This document shows positions 1-8,831 of a stretch of 64,000 nucleotides of DNA, piece by piece; the first letter of the stretch is position 1, and the number at the start of each line of letters is the position of its first letter. Position numbers and translations under genes: made by a program. The notes under the pieces are model-generated. The model made no database searches. It was not told the DNA's origin and saw nothing but the letters and a program-made list of their open reading frames with translations. This DNA is from Treponema socranskii subsp. buccale (lineage in GTDB: Bacteria > Spirochaetota > Spirochaetia > Treponematales > Treponemataceae), in contig NZ_CP054258.1 in the NCBI RefSeq assembly GCF_024181585.1, forward strand, positions 2,046,001 to 2,110,000, given 5' to 3'.

Positions 1-116
1 CAGTAATATTCCATAACAGATTTCCAGTACGGTGTAATATTTCTATCAAAAGTATGACAATGACCGCATATACTATTTTTATCAAATATAATTTCTAAAT
101 CTGTAACATCTATCAC
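1..116 (-). CDS. Partial CDS with a CGHC motif, cut by the window edge
   Basis: On the minus strand a frame opens with GTG at 116 and runs without a stop to base 1. It reads VIDVTDLEIIFDKNS followed by ICGHCHTFDRNITPYW, which looks like real protein rather than noise. It contains a C-x-x-C pair (CGHC) and an extra His, possibly metal-binding or redox active, but no family is recognised. The small ORF upstream on the same strand ends at 124, so the two may be co-transcribed. No strong ribosome-binding site is visible, so the true start could lie elsewhere. Confidence 0.4.
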   Translation of the reverse strand, partial: MIDVTDLEIIFDKNSICGHCHTFDRNITPYWKSVMEYY

Positions 117-123
117 GAAACGT

Positions 124-279
124 TTAATCTTTCATATAAACGTGTATCGTTACATATCCGTCTCGCTCTATTTTAATGTAGCACGAATCTTCCCAAATAT
201 CAACTTTTTCCGATTCTATTTTCAGCATACTGCCGTAACCGATTAAACGCGCCTCGTTTTTATGATATACCTTTCCCAT
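124..279 (-). CDS. Small hypothetical protein (51 aa)
   Basis: A short minus-strand frame with protein-like composition, ending in a segment with alternating beta character (CYIKIERDGYVTIHVYMKD). It has no recognised domain. Its ATG at 279 overlaps the start codon of the divergent XRE gene within a CATG, which is awkward for two ribosome-binding sites; an upstream ATG at 309 would overlap that gene further. It may be the surviving 3' part of a longer gene. Neighbour downstream on the same strand is the cut-off CGHC protein. Confidence 0.3.
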   Translation of the reverse strand: MGKVYHKNEARLIGYGSMLKIESEKVDIWEDSCYIKIERDGYVTIHVYMKD

Positions 280-721
280 GCACATATTTTGGAAAAACGT
301 CCGCAGCATAATCGATTATCGTGGGATCACTTTAAAGATGCTTGCGTCTCTTGCGGACGTACCGTATTCGACGGTCACAAACGGAAAAAACACAGAACGG
401 CAGCCGTCGGTCGAAACGGCATCTAAAATCGCTTCGGCGTTGAATAAGTCGATCGAGTCTCTTATGTGCGATACGGCACGGCTTCAAAGTGAATGCAGCG
501 TTTTAAAATTAAAAAAATCATTCCGCAAAAACGATATCGCCCTCTACCGCAAATACGAAAGCATCATCGCTTATCTCGAAAAGCTTCCCGCCGGCACACG
601 CGAATCGATTATCAATTTTATTTTAACCGTCGCCGGAAGAAATACCGACCCGGAACGTGAATCGAAAAAAGTATCAACAAAAGAGCATACTGCACACTAT
701 GTTATGAAAAATGATGATTAA
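278..721 (+). CDS. XRE-family helix-turn-helix regulator
   Basis: A 147-aa protein whose first 65 residues match the HTH_3/Cro-CI fold: a helix with NVRSIIDYRGITLKMLA, a turn, the recognition helix around VPYSTVTNGK, then PSVETASKIASALN and a closing helix. The remaining 80 residues are charged and helical and may mediate oligomerisation. It is probably a DNA-binding transcriptional regulator, target unknown. The start MHIFWKNV is chosen because it fits the usual N-terminus of this spirochaetal subfamily, though no Shine-Dalgarno is seen. It stands alone, upstream of the convergent clpB. Confidence 0.8.
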   Translation: MHIFWKNVRSIIDYRGITLKMLASLADVPYSTVTNGKNTERQPSVETASKIASALNKSIESLMCDTARLQSECSVLKLKKSFRKNDIALYRKYESIIAYLEKLPAGTRESIINFILTVAGRNTDPERESKKVSTKEHTAHYVMKNDD

Positions 722-1097
722 AGAGAGGGGACGATCTCAAAAGACGCTTAGTTGTTCGACAGCCTGCCCAAAAATTGAGTTTTTTAAGAAAGTCCACTCC
801 CTCTCAAATACCGGTGGAAAAATCACGGCTCGAAAATGCGGATTTCCCCCGTTCTCAACACACGCTATATGCAATAGTGCGAGTTGCCGCACCGCGCCTC
901 TTGTTGTCCCGTTGCACATACTCACACCCCCTGCAGCATCTCAGTCATACCCCTCACCTCATTCAAGCGCGAGCTTGCCTGCAGTGCATTCTCGCACAGC
1001 GGAAAACTCACTCAACCGCTACGCCGCAGGCAGCAGCACACTCACGGCAGCCGCCCTCTCACAAGCAGCGGCACATTTACGCTGCCGCCCGCTTCCG
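722..1097. other. Intergenic stretch with no supported gene
   Basis: About 375 bases between the convergent 3' ends of the XRE regulator and clpB. Several short plus-strand frames are open here, but they continue into clpB antisense and have proline/serine/histidine-rich, non-protein-like composition. A weak GC-rich stem (GCAGCG/CGCTGC near 1065-1090) follows the clpB stop and could help end its transcript. Nothing else is seen. Confidence 0.6.
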
Positions 1098-3683
1098 TCA
1101 TTCAAACGAAAGCCCGCTCGCACCCGGCTTTGCCGTCACTTTGATCGCAGCCCCGTCCGGGAACTTTCCTTCGAGCAGCTCTTTTGCGAGCGGATTTTCC
1201 ACGTAGGTTTGGATCGCTCGCTTTACCGGCCGCGCACCGAACGCGGGATCGTAGCCCTTATCGGCGAGGAAGGCGACAGCTTTGTCGTCGAACGAAATTT
1301 TGATCCGCCTGTCATCGAGCCTGTGCGATACGCGCTCGAGCTGGTTTTTGACGATGCCCGAAATGCAGCTTTGATCGAGGCGGCCGAACATGACGATTTC
1401 GTCGATGCGGTTTAAAAATTCGGGGCGGAACGTCGATTTAAGCAGTTCGCTCACTTTTATGCGCGCTTCATGCATTTTTTCCGGCGTATCGGCATCGAGG
1501 ATCACGTCGCTTCCGAGGTTGCTCGTCATGATGATGATCGTATTTTTAAAGTCAACGAGGCGCCCCTGTCCGTCGGTCAAGCGTCCGTCGTCGAGCACTT
1601 GGAGCAGCACGTTGAATACGTCGGGATGCGCTTTTTCGATTTCGTCGAAAAGCACGACGCTGTACGGACGGCGGCGCACCGCTTCGGTAAGCTGTCCGCC
1701 TTCATCGTAGCCGACGTATCCCGGAGGAGCGCCGATCAAACGCGAAACGGAAAACTTCTCCATATATTCGCTCATATCGATTCGCGTAAGCGATTTTTCA
1801 TCGTTGAACAAAAAGTCCGCAAGCGTTTTCGCGAGCTCCGTTTTTCCGACGCCGGTCGGGCCGATAAACAAAAAGCTTCCGAGCGGACGATTCGGATCGC
1901 TCAAGCCGGAGCGGTTTCTGCGGATCGCGTCGGAGACGACTTGCACCGCATCGTTTTGCCCGATGACGCGCTTGTGCAGTACGGATTCGAGCTGCAAATA
2001 TTTTTGCTTTTCGCTCGACAGCATCTTTGCGACGGGGATCCCCGTCCACTCGCTGACGACGCGCGCGATGTCTTCTTCGGTCACTTCCTGCCGCAAAAGC
2101 GATTCGCGCCCGCTCTCGTTTTTTCTTCCGGCTTCCACTGCGGCGGAAAGCTTTTTTTGCAGATCGGGGATAATGCTGTACTTCAATTCGGCGGCTTTCG
2201 CAAGGTCTCCTTCGCGCGTATATTTTTCTTCATTGAAGCGGGCCTGTTCGAGTTTTTCTTTGATATCGCGGCTCTTGTTGATATCGGCTTTTTCATTTTG
2301 CCACTGGAGCTTCATCGCATCGCGTTTCGCCGAAAGATCGGCGAGTTCTTTTTCGAGCTTTGCAAGCCGCTCTTTCGACGCTTCATCGTCTTCTTTTGCA
2401 AGCGACTGCTTTTCGATGGACAGCTGCATGATCTTCCGTTCGATTTGATCGAGTTCGGTCGGCTGGCTTTCGATTTCCATTTTGAGCCGGCTCATCGCTT
2501 CGTCGACGAGGTCGATCGCTTTGTCGGGCATAAAGCGGTTTGTAATATAGCGGTTGCTGAGGACTGCCGCCGCGACAAGCGCTTCGTCGTCGATCCGCAC
2601 GCCGTGGTGAATTTCGTATTTTTCGCGCAGACCGCGAAGAATCGCGATCGTATCTTCGACCGACGGTTCCGAGCAATAAACCGGCTGAAAGCGCCGTTCG
2701 AGCGCCGCATCTTTTTCTATGTATTTCCGATATTCGTCGAGCGTCGTCGCTCCGATCGCCCGAAGCTCTCCGCGAGCAAGCACCGGTTTTAATAAATTGG
2801 AAGCGTCCATAGAACCTTCGGACGCGCCCGCACCGACGATCGTATGCAGTTCGTCGATAAAGAGCACGATCTGCCCTTGGCTTTTTTGCACTTCCGTGAT
2901 GACGGCTTTAAGCCGCTCTTCGAATTCCCCGCGGAATTTCGCGCCTGCGACAAGCGAACCCAAATCGAGGGCGAGGAGGCGCTTGTTTTTCAAACTTTCG
3001 GGAACATCTCCCGCCGCGATGCGTCTCGCAAGTCCTTCGACGATGGCGGTTTTTCCGACACCCGGCTCTCCGATGAGTACGGGATTGTTTTTCGTGCGGC
3101 GGCAGAGCACTTGCATGACGCGCCTTATCTCTTCGTCGCGTCCGATAACCGGATCGATTTTGTCCTGCCGTGCAAGAGCGGTCAAATCGCGGCAATATTT
3201 TTCGAGCGAGCGCATCGAAGATTCGGGATCGTTGCTGTTCACCTGCTGATTGCCGCGAAGTGCTTTCAGCGCTCCCAAAACCGCTTTTCGGTCGATGCCG
3301 TGCCTTCGTAGCATATCGCCGACACGCCCGTCCGACTCGCTCATCGCAAGGAAGATATGTTCGGTCGAAAGGTATTCGTCGTGCAGATCCGCCATCGCTT
3401 TTTCGGCTTTTGCAAGTACTTTCTGCGCTTCGGATGAAAGCGACATCTGCACGTTGCCCCTCACCGTCGGGTAAGAAGCGAGCAATGCGTCGTTTTCCCG
3501 AAGCAGCGTTTCGGCAGGCACGCCGATACGCTCGACAAGGGGCGGAACGATACCGTCCTTTTGCTTTAAAAGCGCGTCGAGTATGTGTTCGAGTCCTATT
3601 TCACTGTGATCGTTTTGCTGCGCAAGAGCGCTCGCCTGCTGCAGCGCGTCCTGCGTTTTAAGTGTAAAATGTTCGTAATCCAT
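1098..3683 (-). CDS. clpB: ATP-dependent chaperone ClpB (disaggregase)
   Basis: Full-length 861-aa Hsp100 protein. In order: Clp_N repeats (about 1-145), first AAA+ module with Walker A GEPGVGKT near 205-212 and Walker [10 protein letters not shown], the coiled-coil middle domain with many Lys/Glu (about 400-530), second AAA+ module with [15 protein letters not shown] near 606 and [13 protein letters not shown], then the C-terminal D2-small domain. The middle domain separates it from ClpA/ClpC. It resolubilises aggregated protein with DnaK. No Shine-Dalgarno precedes the ATG, and no CIRCE operator is seen. The upstream DNA is the left end of repeat element A (3731-3954), whose terminal TGACAA could act as a -35 box. 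Confidence 0.97.
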   Translation of the reverse strand: MDYEHFTLKTQDALQQASALAQQNDHSEIGLEHILDALLKQKDGIVPPLVERIGVPAETLLRENDALLASYPTVRGNVQMSLSSEAQKVLAKAEKAMADLHDEYLSTEHIFLAMSESDGRVGDMLRRHGIDRKAVLGALKALRGNQQVNSNDPESSMRSLEKYCRDLTALARQDKIDPVIGRDEEIRRVMQVLCRRTKNNPVLIGEPGVGKTAIVEGLARRIAAGDVPESLKNKRLLALDLGSLVAGAKFRGEFEERLKAVITEVQKSQGQIVLFIDELHTIVGAGASEGSMDASNLLKPVLARGELRAIGATTLDEYRKYIEKDAALERRFQPVYCSEPSVEDTIAILRGLREKYEIHHGVRIDDEALVAAAVLSNRYITNRFMPDKAIDLVDEAMSRLKMEIESQPTELDQIERKIMQLSIEKQSLAKEDDEASKERLAKLEKELADLSAKRDAMKLQWQNEKADINKSRDIKEKLEQARFNEEKYTREGDLAKAAELKYSIIPDLQKKLSAAVEAGRKNESGRESLLRQEVTEEDIARVVSEWTGIPVAKMLSSEKQKYLQLESVLHKRVIGQNDAVQVVSDAIRRNRSGLSDPNRPLGSFLFIGPTGVGKTELAKTLADFLFNDEKSLTRIDMSEYMEKFSVSRLIGAPPGYVGYDEGGQLTEAVRRRPYSVVLFDEIEKAHPDVFNVLLQVLDDGRLTDGQGRLVDFKNTIIIMTSNLGSDVILDADTPEKMHEARIKVSELLKSTFRPEFLNRIDEIVMFGRLDQSCISGIVKNQLERVSHRLDDRRIKISFDDKAVAFLADKGYDPAFGARPVKRAIQTYVENPLAKELLEGKFPDGAAIKVTAKPGASGLSFE

Positions 3684-3730
3684 GCTTTAAACATACTCAT
3701 GAATTGCGAATAAAGCAAGAATTTATCTAT

Positions 3731-3954
3731 GACAACGATATAGGAAATTGTATTCCCTAAAAAATAGAGTGCACATAAAAAATCGGCGACACTCCCGGCA
3801 GCAACAGTCCTGCCGTTTGCGCGGGGAACTTCGCACTCCGTGCTCGTTGCAAGTGGCGCGGGGAACTTCGCACTCCGTGCTCGTTGCAAGTGGCGCGGGG
3901 AACTTCGCGCTTCGCGTTCGTTGCAAGTGCCGCGGCAGACCGTAATCGAAATCG
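3731..3954. repeat. Palindromic repeat element, partial copy A
   Basis: This stretch aligns with the left halves of the dispersed elements at 17925, 22286 and 38734: a degenerate terminal arm (GACAACG), GGAAA, a spacer containing ATAG-GTGCA, AATCGGC, then CTCCCGGCAGCA, CCTGCCG and GCGGCAGACCGTAATCG. A block of three 37-bp tandem repeats is inserted in the CCTGCCG...CCGCGGCAGACCG loop. The right half of the element is missing; after about 3954 the sequence turns into an attC-like site. Element A separates clpB (5' side) from the vapC remnant. Confidence 0.75.
3819..3929. repeat. Three tandem 37-bp repeats
   Basis: Copies at 3819-3855, 3856-3892 and 3893-3929. The first two are identical. The third differs at a few bases inside a small internal hairpin, and the changes keep it pairing: GCAC-TCC-GTGC in copies 1 and 2, CGCG-CTT-CGCG in copy 3. 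The block sits inside repeat element A and is absent from the other copies of that element. Confidence 0.9.
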
Positions 3955-3999
3955 CACTGCAGTTTGACTGCGGTGTAGGCATTGAACTTCGTGTTAGCC
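3940..3999 (-). other. attC-like recombination site downstream of vapC remnant
   Basis: Read on the minus strand it begins GGCTAAC one base after the vapC stop, then TAACACG, TTCAATGCC and TACACCGCAG-tcaaa-CTGCAGTG, a stem-loop, before running into repeat element A. It aligns with the full-length site at 59851-59916, sharing the CTTTTCAAAGCC-like block and the GCAGTC...CTGCA stem. The distal GTTRRRY core is not clear; GATTACGG is the nearest equivalent. Placement straight after a cassette-type gene is canonical for integron attC sites. No integrase is present. Confidence 0.5.
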
Positions 4000-4000
4000 A

Positions 4001-4363
4001 TTATACAGCGAGTTTAAGTTCAGTAATGACTTTCGACATATTTACGTAATCTTCATCATCATGCAAAAGAGCAATGTTATTCTCAATCGCAGTTTCTGCA
4101 ATAAGCAAATCTATTGTGCTGCGGATTGTAATGCCTTTTCTTCGGCATCTAAAATTCAATTGGGCGGCATTTTCAAATGATTGTACGCCAAGTTTAAGCG
4201 AATACAAGGGGATATATTTCAAATAAGATTTTAAGGTTGAAAATTCTTTTTCATCTTTTGAACCTTGCAAAATTTCCTGATAAATAAACTCATTAATACA
4301 GAAAGGCTCTTCACTTTGTATCAAATTATCGAGAAATTTTATTCCTTTAGTTTCTCTTCCCCA
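4001..4363 (-). pseudogene. VapC-like PIN toxin, 5' end missing
   Basis: The frame reads GIKFLDNLIQSEEPFC, then EFIYQEILQG, the N-terminal-middle part of a VapC PIN ribonuclease, and continues through FRCRRKGITIRSTIDLLIAE and HDDEDY, which carry later acidic active-site residues. The usual N-terminus with the first catalytic Asp (DSSVWIDFF type) is absent: an in-frame stop lies just upstream at about 4364, only about 25 bp from the 3' end of the neighbouring gene. No VapB antitoxin is found. The first in-frame ATG is at 4324. The fragment is followed directly by an attC-like site, so it probably arrived as an integron cassette and later lost its 5' part. Confidence 0.75.
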
Positions 4364-4391
4364 TCAGTTTTATAATAGAAGACGGCAAGGC

Positions 4392-5561
4392 TCAGATTTC
4401 TCCTGCTTCGACTTGTCCGAATTCGCACAGCGCGAAAGCGACGTGCGCGTCTTCGATGATTTCGAGGTTTTTGCCGATATGGCGGTACAATTTGATTTCT
4501 CCCGTTCCGCTTCCGCCTGAAAGCAATTTCATCACTTTTCGATTTCCTTCGGAAAGTTCGATATTGCGGACAAAGAGCTTCGACGTATGACACACGATAT
4601 CGATATCGATAACCCATTTTTTCGTATCGGCGCTCACCGACCAATGCAGCCGCTCGCCTTCTTCGTCGGCGGGCATTTCGATACAATCCCATAAAATTTT
4701 TTCCGAAGCGCCTCTTTTTTTCGCCTCAAGCGCGATGTCCGTATTTTCAAACTCCAGCGCGAGGGCAAGGCTGTCTTCAAAAATTCCCTGCACGGTAAAG
4801 CTTGAATTGAACAACGCCTTTCCGCTGATTCGGCTCGTCAAATTCGACGACGAAATATGAAAATACGGAGCCGGAAGAGTACGAAGAAAATGAGCGTCGA
4901 TATAGCCGTAGGATTTTTTCGGAAGCACACTGTATTCGCGGCCGTCGAGCGTAACGCTTCCCGAAAATGCCGTACGCACTCCTGCGGGAATCCACTCTTC
5001 GGTTTTCTTTTTATAGCCCGCGTCAAACTGCTTTTTGATTTCATAGCGAAGCTCCCACGAAATCTCTCCCGCATTGCAAAAGTATTCGGGATGAGCCGCA
5101 CGCTCTTTTGCCGTGCACGAAAGAGAGCCGGAAAGTCTCCCGTCGTCGAAAGAACAGTTTCCGACGGCAACCGGAGAAAGCCGAAATCCGCCCGCAGCAT
5201 CTTTCAGCGAGTAATAGCCGCAAATCTGTTTCGGTTTTGCACCGAAAGTTCCCGCACGCACGGCGACGTACGACGGCGTTACAATCGATTCGGCGCGCAG
5301 ATTGAGAGCGGCTTCCGTTCCCGCAAGCGCATACTGCAGATCGTCTTCGGAGATAGAAGTGCGCGATTTAAAACCGAGTACGCTTTCGTCCGGAGAGAGA
5401 GCGGCATTGAGCATTTCCCATTCGATAAAAAAAAGCTGCTCCGCACCGGAGAGCGCATCGATACCGGTAAAAACATAGCGCGCCCACACGATGCCGTTTT
5501 TTTTGAGCGCCGAATGCGGTTTAAATCTGCTGAAATTAATAATTTTTTTCGGAGCTGTCAT
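4392..5561 (-). CDS. Conserved hypothetical protein (389 aa), beta-rich
   Basis: A soluble protein with no signal peptide or membrane segment and alternating beta-strand pattern. Features include SWELRYEI near the middle, the aromatic motif SYGYIDAHFLRTLPAPYFH, and a C-terminal half with LHWSVSADTKKWVIDIDIVC. The Gly-Tyr-rich pattern faintly recalls the tocopherol-cyclase/CrtC-like lipocalin fold, but this is only a resemblance. It starts at 5561 behind GGAGATTTGCA. The 73-aa gene upstream (5582-5803) is close enough to share an operon. Function unknown. Confidence 0.7.
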   Translation of the reverse strand: MTAPKKIINFSRFKPHSALKKNGIVWARYVFTGIDALSGAEQLFFIEWEMLNAALSPDESVLGFKSRTSISEDDLQYALAGTEAALNLRAESIVTPSYVAVRAGTFGAKPKQICGYYSLKDAAGGFRLSPVAVGNCSFDDGRLSGSLSCTAKERAAHPEYFCNAGEISWELRYEIKKQFDAGYKKKTEEWIPAGVRTAFSGSVTLDGREYSVLPKKSYGYIDAHFLRTLPAPYFHISSSNLTSRISGKALFNSSFTVQGIFEDSLALALEFENTDIALEAKKRGASEKILWDCIEMPADEEGERLHWSVSADTKKWVIDIDIVCHTSKLFVRNIELSEGNRKVMKLLSGGSGTGEIKLYRHIGKNLEIIEDAHVAFALCEFGQVEAGEI

Positions 5562-5581
5562 TGCAAATCTCCGGTCTTACA

Positions 5582-5803
5582 TTATCCGAGAATTTTTTCG
5601 ATACTTTTGGTAATCGCTTTTTTGTCGCGCGGAAAATTGGCGTCGAGAAATTCAAAGCATTCGACGGCTGCGCGTTGTGCGTGTTCGTACCATATCGTAT
5701 ACAATTCCGACTTTATATCATCACCGGGATACGGGGCGCCCTGCACGTCGGAGACGAGATTACGCAGCATCCGTATACATTCTTTTGTCTTTTTGTCCAT
5801 CAT
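5582..5803 (-). CDS. Small conserved hypothetical protein (73 aa)
   Basis: Short soluble helical protein starting MMDKKTKECIRMLRNL and containing SELYTIWYEHAQRAAVECFEFLDANF. No known domain is recognised. The ATG at 5803 is preferred to the upstream GTG at 5812 because GAGGT lies 7 nt upstream of it. It sits 20 bp before the 389-aa unknown protein on the same strand and 22 bp after the M16C peptidase, so all may form one transcript. Confidence 0.65.
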   Translation of the reverse strand: MMDKKTKECIRMLRNLVSDVQGAPYPGDDIKSELYTIWYEHAQRAAVECFEFLDANFPRDKKAITKSIEKILG

Positions 5804-5825
5804 AGACGACACCTCGTTTTGAGTA

Positions 5826-8800
5826 TTATAGCGACAAATCGATAATAAAGCCAGTGCCTTTTACCGATTTATCGCAGATTACCGCAGTATTTCCTTCGGC
5901 GATCGCACGGGCGTTTTCGGCCGCCGTACGCAAAGAAGCGGCATCGACCGAAAGGATCGCCGCTATGTATTCGCTCCATTCTTCATGCGTCATCGCGTAA
6001 AGCTTCCGCAAAAACCCGCGCGCACCGCGCGATTGAGGCGACTGAGGCTTCGTCACGTCTCCGTAAGTTCCCGTCACCGCGCGGGAAACATCGGTATCGC
6101 TGAAACGCATAGCGCACACGTCCTCGAGGCAGCTTTTAAATGTTTTTATCGATTCAAGTGGAGACGGATCACGGTAGGTGCTCATCGAAAAGATTTCAGT
6201 TGAAATATCAAAGAGCGCCGATGCGCCGTATGCGCCGCCGGTTGTCCGTATGCGCTCCCAAAGGATATTGCCGCGCATCCAGTGGCAGAGCACCGTAAGC
6301 GCCGCTTTTTCCCGCATCGTCAATCCGTCGAGATATACCGACTGCGCCGCATAGCCGACTTGCGACGAAAGCGTACACGTTTCAAAGCGTTCGCCGTCTT
6401 CTTCGCCGGCCGTTTTTACAAGCGCATAGTATTCACCGTTTTCCGGGCGGACAAGCGGCGAGAGCGCATGCAAGCCTGCCTTCCGTGCGAATTCGGGAAT
6501 ACGCGGAAGCACGGTTTTAAGCGACGCTTCGTCGGCCGTGATGTGAATAAGACCTCCCGCATTTCGAATCGATTTTGCCATATCGGAAAAACGATTTCCG
6601 ACCGAACCGGGATTTTCTTTGCAGATCTTTTCGATCGTCAAAACCTGCGCGACACCTCCCCACGCTTCTTCGACGGCGGAAGACCTTCCGAGATTCCGCG
6701 ATGCTCTGAGTTTTGCGTAGCGCGAACCGGAGGGAATGACGGACGAACGGATATCGTTTTTCATTTCATCCAAAATCGTTTTGACCCGCTTTTCATCCGA
6801 AAATTCCGTAAACGCGATCGCTTCTCCGAAAAGCGCAAGCGCTTCATCCGTTTTTTCGACGGGCAGCTTGATGCTGAACGAAAGCCAATCGCGGCCGATA
6901 TAGTGTTTGTCGCGAACCGAAGAAGCCGCCTTTTGCGCATACGCGCTTTTATACGAGTCGCCGGTCAGCGTGCGCACTCCCATATCGCCCGAGCACAGGG
7001 AAGCGGCTGCGGCGCACTCGTCCCATTTTTTTCCGTTCCAGCCGGTATTCGTCGTACAGGCGGCAAAGGCCGGAATATAGGGATATGCACCTATGGGAAG
7101 CGCATCGGCAGGATAACACACATCGATATAGACGATACCGCCCGTCGCTTCGCGGTTTACAAAAAGCGCTACTTCGCTTCCGTCCGCTCCTAAGCATGAC
7201 GACACGTCGGTTGCAATCGGCTCGACTTTCTTTTTCAAATCCGACGGAAGAATATACGGAATGCACGCAGTCTCTTTTTCCGTCTCTTTCCGTTTTTGAT
7301 AGGCGTGCAGCGCTTCGGTGTTCCGCCGCACTTCACCGGCGTCCGCGCCTTTTGCAAGAGACGCGATAAGCTCGCGTTCTTTTTTCGCACGTTGTTTTAA
7401 AAACGAAGAAGCGGGCGTTACGACGACGAAAGAGCGGGCGGTGTTGTCCAAAAAAACGCGCCGTATGAGAGACGCGATATAGTTTTTATCTGCGGCGATT
7501 TTTCGTTTGACCCTATCGAAAGCTGAGCGGTAGCCGAGCGTCGATGCGGGAGATGCGCCGTAGTTCCAGCCGTTCAGTGCACGATCGGCGAGTTCGAGAG
7601 AAAAGGGATCGCCCCGCACGCGCACGACTTCGCGGTTTGCAAAATCGACGGCAAGGACTGCCGCATCGATATCGTTTTTCGGAATACCGTTTTTGCACAA
7701 ATCGACAAGTGTGGAAATTATTAATTTTTTTACCGCATCGGCATCTTTTTTATCGACGCCGCTCAAACCGAAATAGAGCATTTGACAAAACGCTTCGGCG
7801 CCTCCGCCTGCGACCAAGCGTTCGCCCAAGCGCGAATCGGTCAAAGCCTTTGCGACCGGAGAACTGTCGTTTCCTGCGAGAAGCTGCAGCAAAAAAATCA
7901 CTTCCATCGTATCGTCGATATTCGATGAAAGACCGTATCGCCAGTTGAGCGTTACGTTCGATTTTTTCGCGTCCGACGCGGGGCCGGCCGCATAGACGAT
8001 CGCTTCTTCACTCATCGCTTTCGGCTCTTCAAGCTTTCGGAAGTTTTCGCCGAACGCGGGAAAACTTTTCGGCACATCGGGGATCGGATAGATTTTTTCA
8101 AGGCGATCGAAAAAGCTTTGCTGCATAAAATCGAGCTGCGTTTCCGTCTTTATATTTCCGTATAAAAACAAAAGACAATTAGCCGGACTGTAATACGAGC
8201 GATGAAAATCTTTAAAGCGCTCATAGGTAAATGACGGAATGACGAGAGGGTCGCCGCCGGAATCGTTTGCATAGCATGTGCCTGAAAACAGGCTTTTGAA
8301 TTGTTCGTCGAAAGCGACGGAATTGAACGACGAATAATTTCCTTTCATTTCGTTATACACGACGCCCTGAATCGAATAGCCGCCCTTCCCGTCTTCTTCA
8401 AGGCGGTGCCCTTCCTGATAAAATGTTTCTTTTTTTAACAAGGGAAAAAACACCGCGTCGGCGTATACGTCCATCAAATGAAAATAATCTTTTTCGTTTG
8501 CCGAACTCGCGGGATACACCGTCTTATCGGGATAAGTCATCGCATTTAAAAACGTATACACGCTTTGATTCATCAAATTGACAAAAGGTTCTTTGACGGG
8601 AAATTTTTCCGAACCGCAAAAAACAGAGTGTTCGAGTATGTGCGGAGCTCCCGTCGAATCGGCGACGGGAGTACGGAACGCAAAGGCAAAGAGATTTTCT
8701 TCATCGTTATTTACTAGGTGAAAAATTTCGAGTCCCGTCTTTTTATGGCGGAGATATAATCCCTTCGATTCGCAGTCGGGGATATCGGAAATCGATATGA

Positions 8801-8828
8801 GGTCGAAGCCTTTATAAAATTGTTTCAA
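5826..8828 (-). CDS. M16C zinc metallopeptidase (insulinase/PreP family)
   Basis: A 1000-aa protein with the inverted zinc motif HILEH at residues 63-67 (His63, Glu66, His67) and the third-ligand region around VVYNEMKGNYSS. The four-domain layout and length match presequence protease/falcilysin-type M16C enzymes, which degrade unstructured peptides in a closed chamber. No signal peptide is seen, so it is likely cytoplasmic. The start codon is TTG at 8828 with GGAG 7 nt upstream, lying within the 3' end of fliG1; the spacing (3 bp) implies translational coupling. An intracellular peptide-scavenging role would fit a fermenting treponeme. Confidence 0.93.
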   Translation of the reverse strand: MKQFYKGFDLISISDIPDCESKGLYLRHKKTGLEIFHLVNNDEENLFAFAFRTPVADSTGAPHILEHSVFCGSEKFPVKEPFVNLMNQSVYTFLNAMTYPDKTVYPASSANEKDYFHLMDVYADAVFFPLLKKETFYQEGHRLEEDGKGGYSIQGVVYNEMKGNYSSFNSVAFDEQFKSLFSGTCYANDSGGDPLVIPSFTYERFKDFHRSYYSPANCLLFLYGNIKTETQLDFMQQSFFDRLEKIYPIPDVPKSFPAFGENFRKLEEPKAMSEEAIVYAAGPASDAKKSNVTLNWRYGLSSNIDDTMEVIFLLQLLAGNDSSPVAKALTDSRLGERLVAGGGAEAFCQMLYFGLSGVDKKDADAVKKLIISTLVDLCKNGIPKNDIDAAVLAVDFANREVVRVRGDPFSLELADRALNGWNYGASPASTLGYRSAFDRVKRKIAADKNYIASLIRRVFLDNTARSFVVVTPASSFLKQRAKKERELIASLAKGADAGEVRRNTEALHAYQKRKETEKETACIPYILPSDLKKKVEPIATDVSSCLGADGSEVALFVNREATGGIVYIDVCYPADALPIGAYPYIPAFAACTTNTGWNGKKWDECAAAASLCSGDMGVRTLTGDSYKSAYAQKAASSVRDKHYIGRDWLSFSIKLPVEKTDEALALFGEAIAFTEFSDEKRVKTILDEMKNDIRSSVIPSGSRYAKLRASRNLGRSSAVEEAWGGVAQVLTIEKICKENPGSVGNRFSDMAKSIRNAGGLIHITADEASLKTVLPRIPEFARKAGLHALSPLVRPENGEYYALVKTAGEEDGERFETCTLSSQVGYAAQSVYLDGLTMREKAALTVLCHWMRGNILWERIRTTGGAYGASALFDISTEIFSMSTYRDPSPLESIKTFKSCLEDVCAMRFSDTDVSRAVTGTYGDVTKPQSPQSRGARGFLRKLYAMTHEEWSEYIAAILSVDAASLRTAAENARAIAEGNTAVICDKSVKGTGFIIDLSL

Positions 8829-8831
8829 CTG

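Noticed and set aside
884-1144. Short plus-strand frames after the XRE gene as genes
   Set aside because: Low-complexity Pro/Ser/His composition, no ribosome-binding sites, and they run into clpB antisense.
1470-2792. A 440-codon open frame antisense to clpB
   Set aside because: Composition is Phe/Arg/His-rich and no domain is seen; clpB occupies the strand with all family motifs.
3684-3760. An HrcA/CIRCE operator or dedicated heat-shock operator before clpB
   Set aside because: No TTAGCACTC-type repeat is present; the imperfect inverted repeat at 3741-3759 belongs to the left end of repeat element A.
4339-4692. A 117-codon frame overlapping the 389-aa protein's 3' end
   Set aside because: Arg-rich shadow in another frame of the same strand; no start signal.
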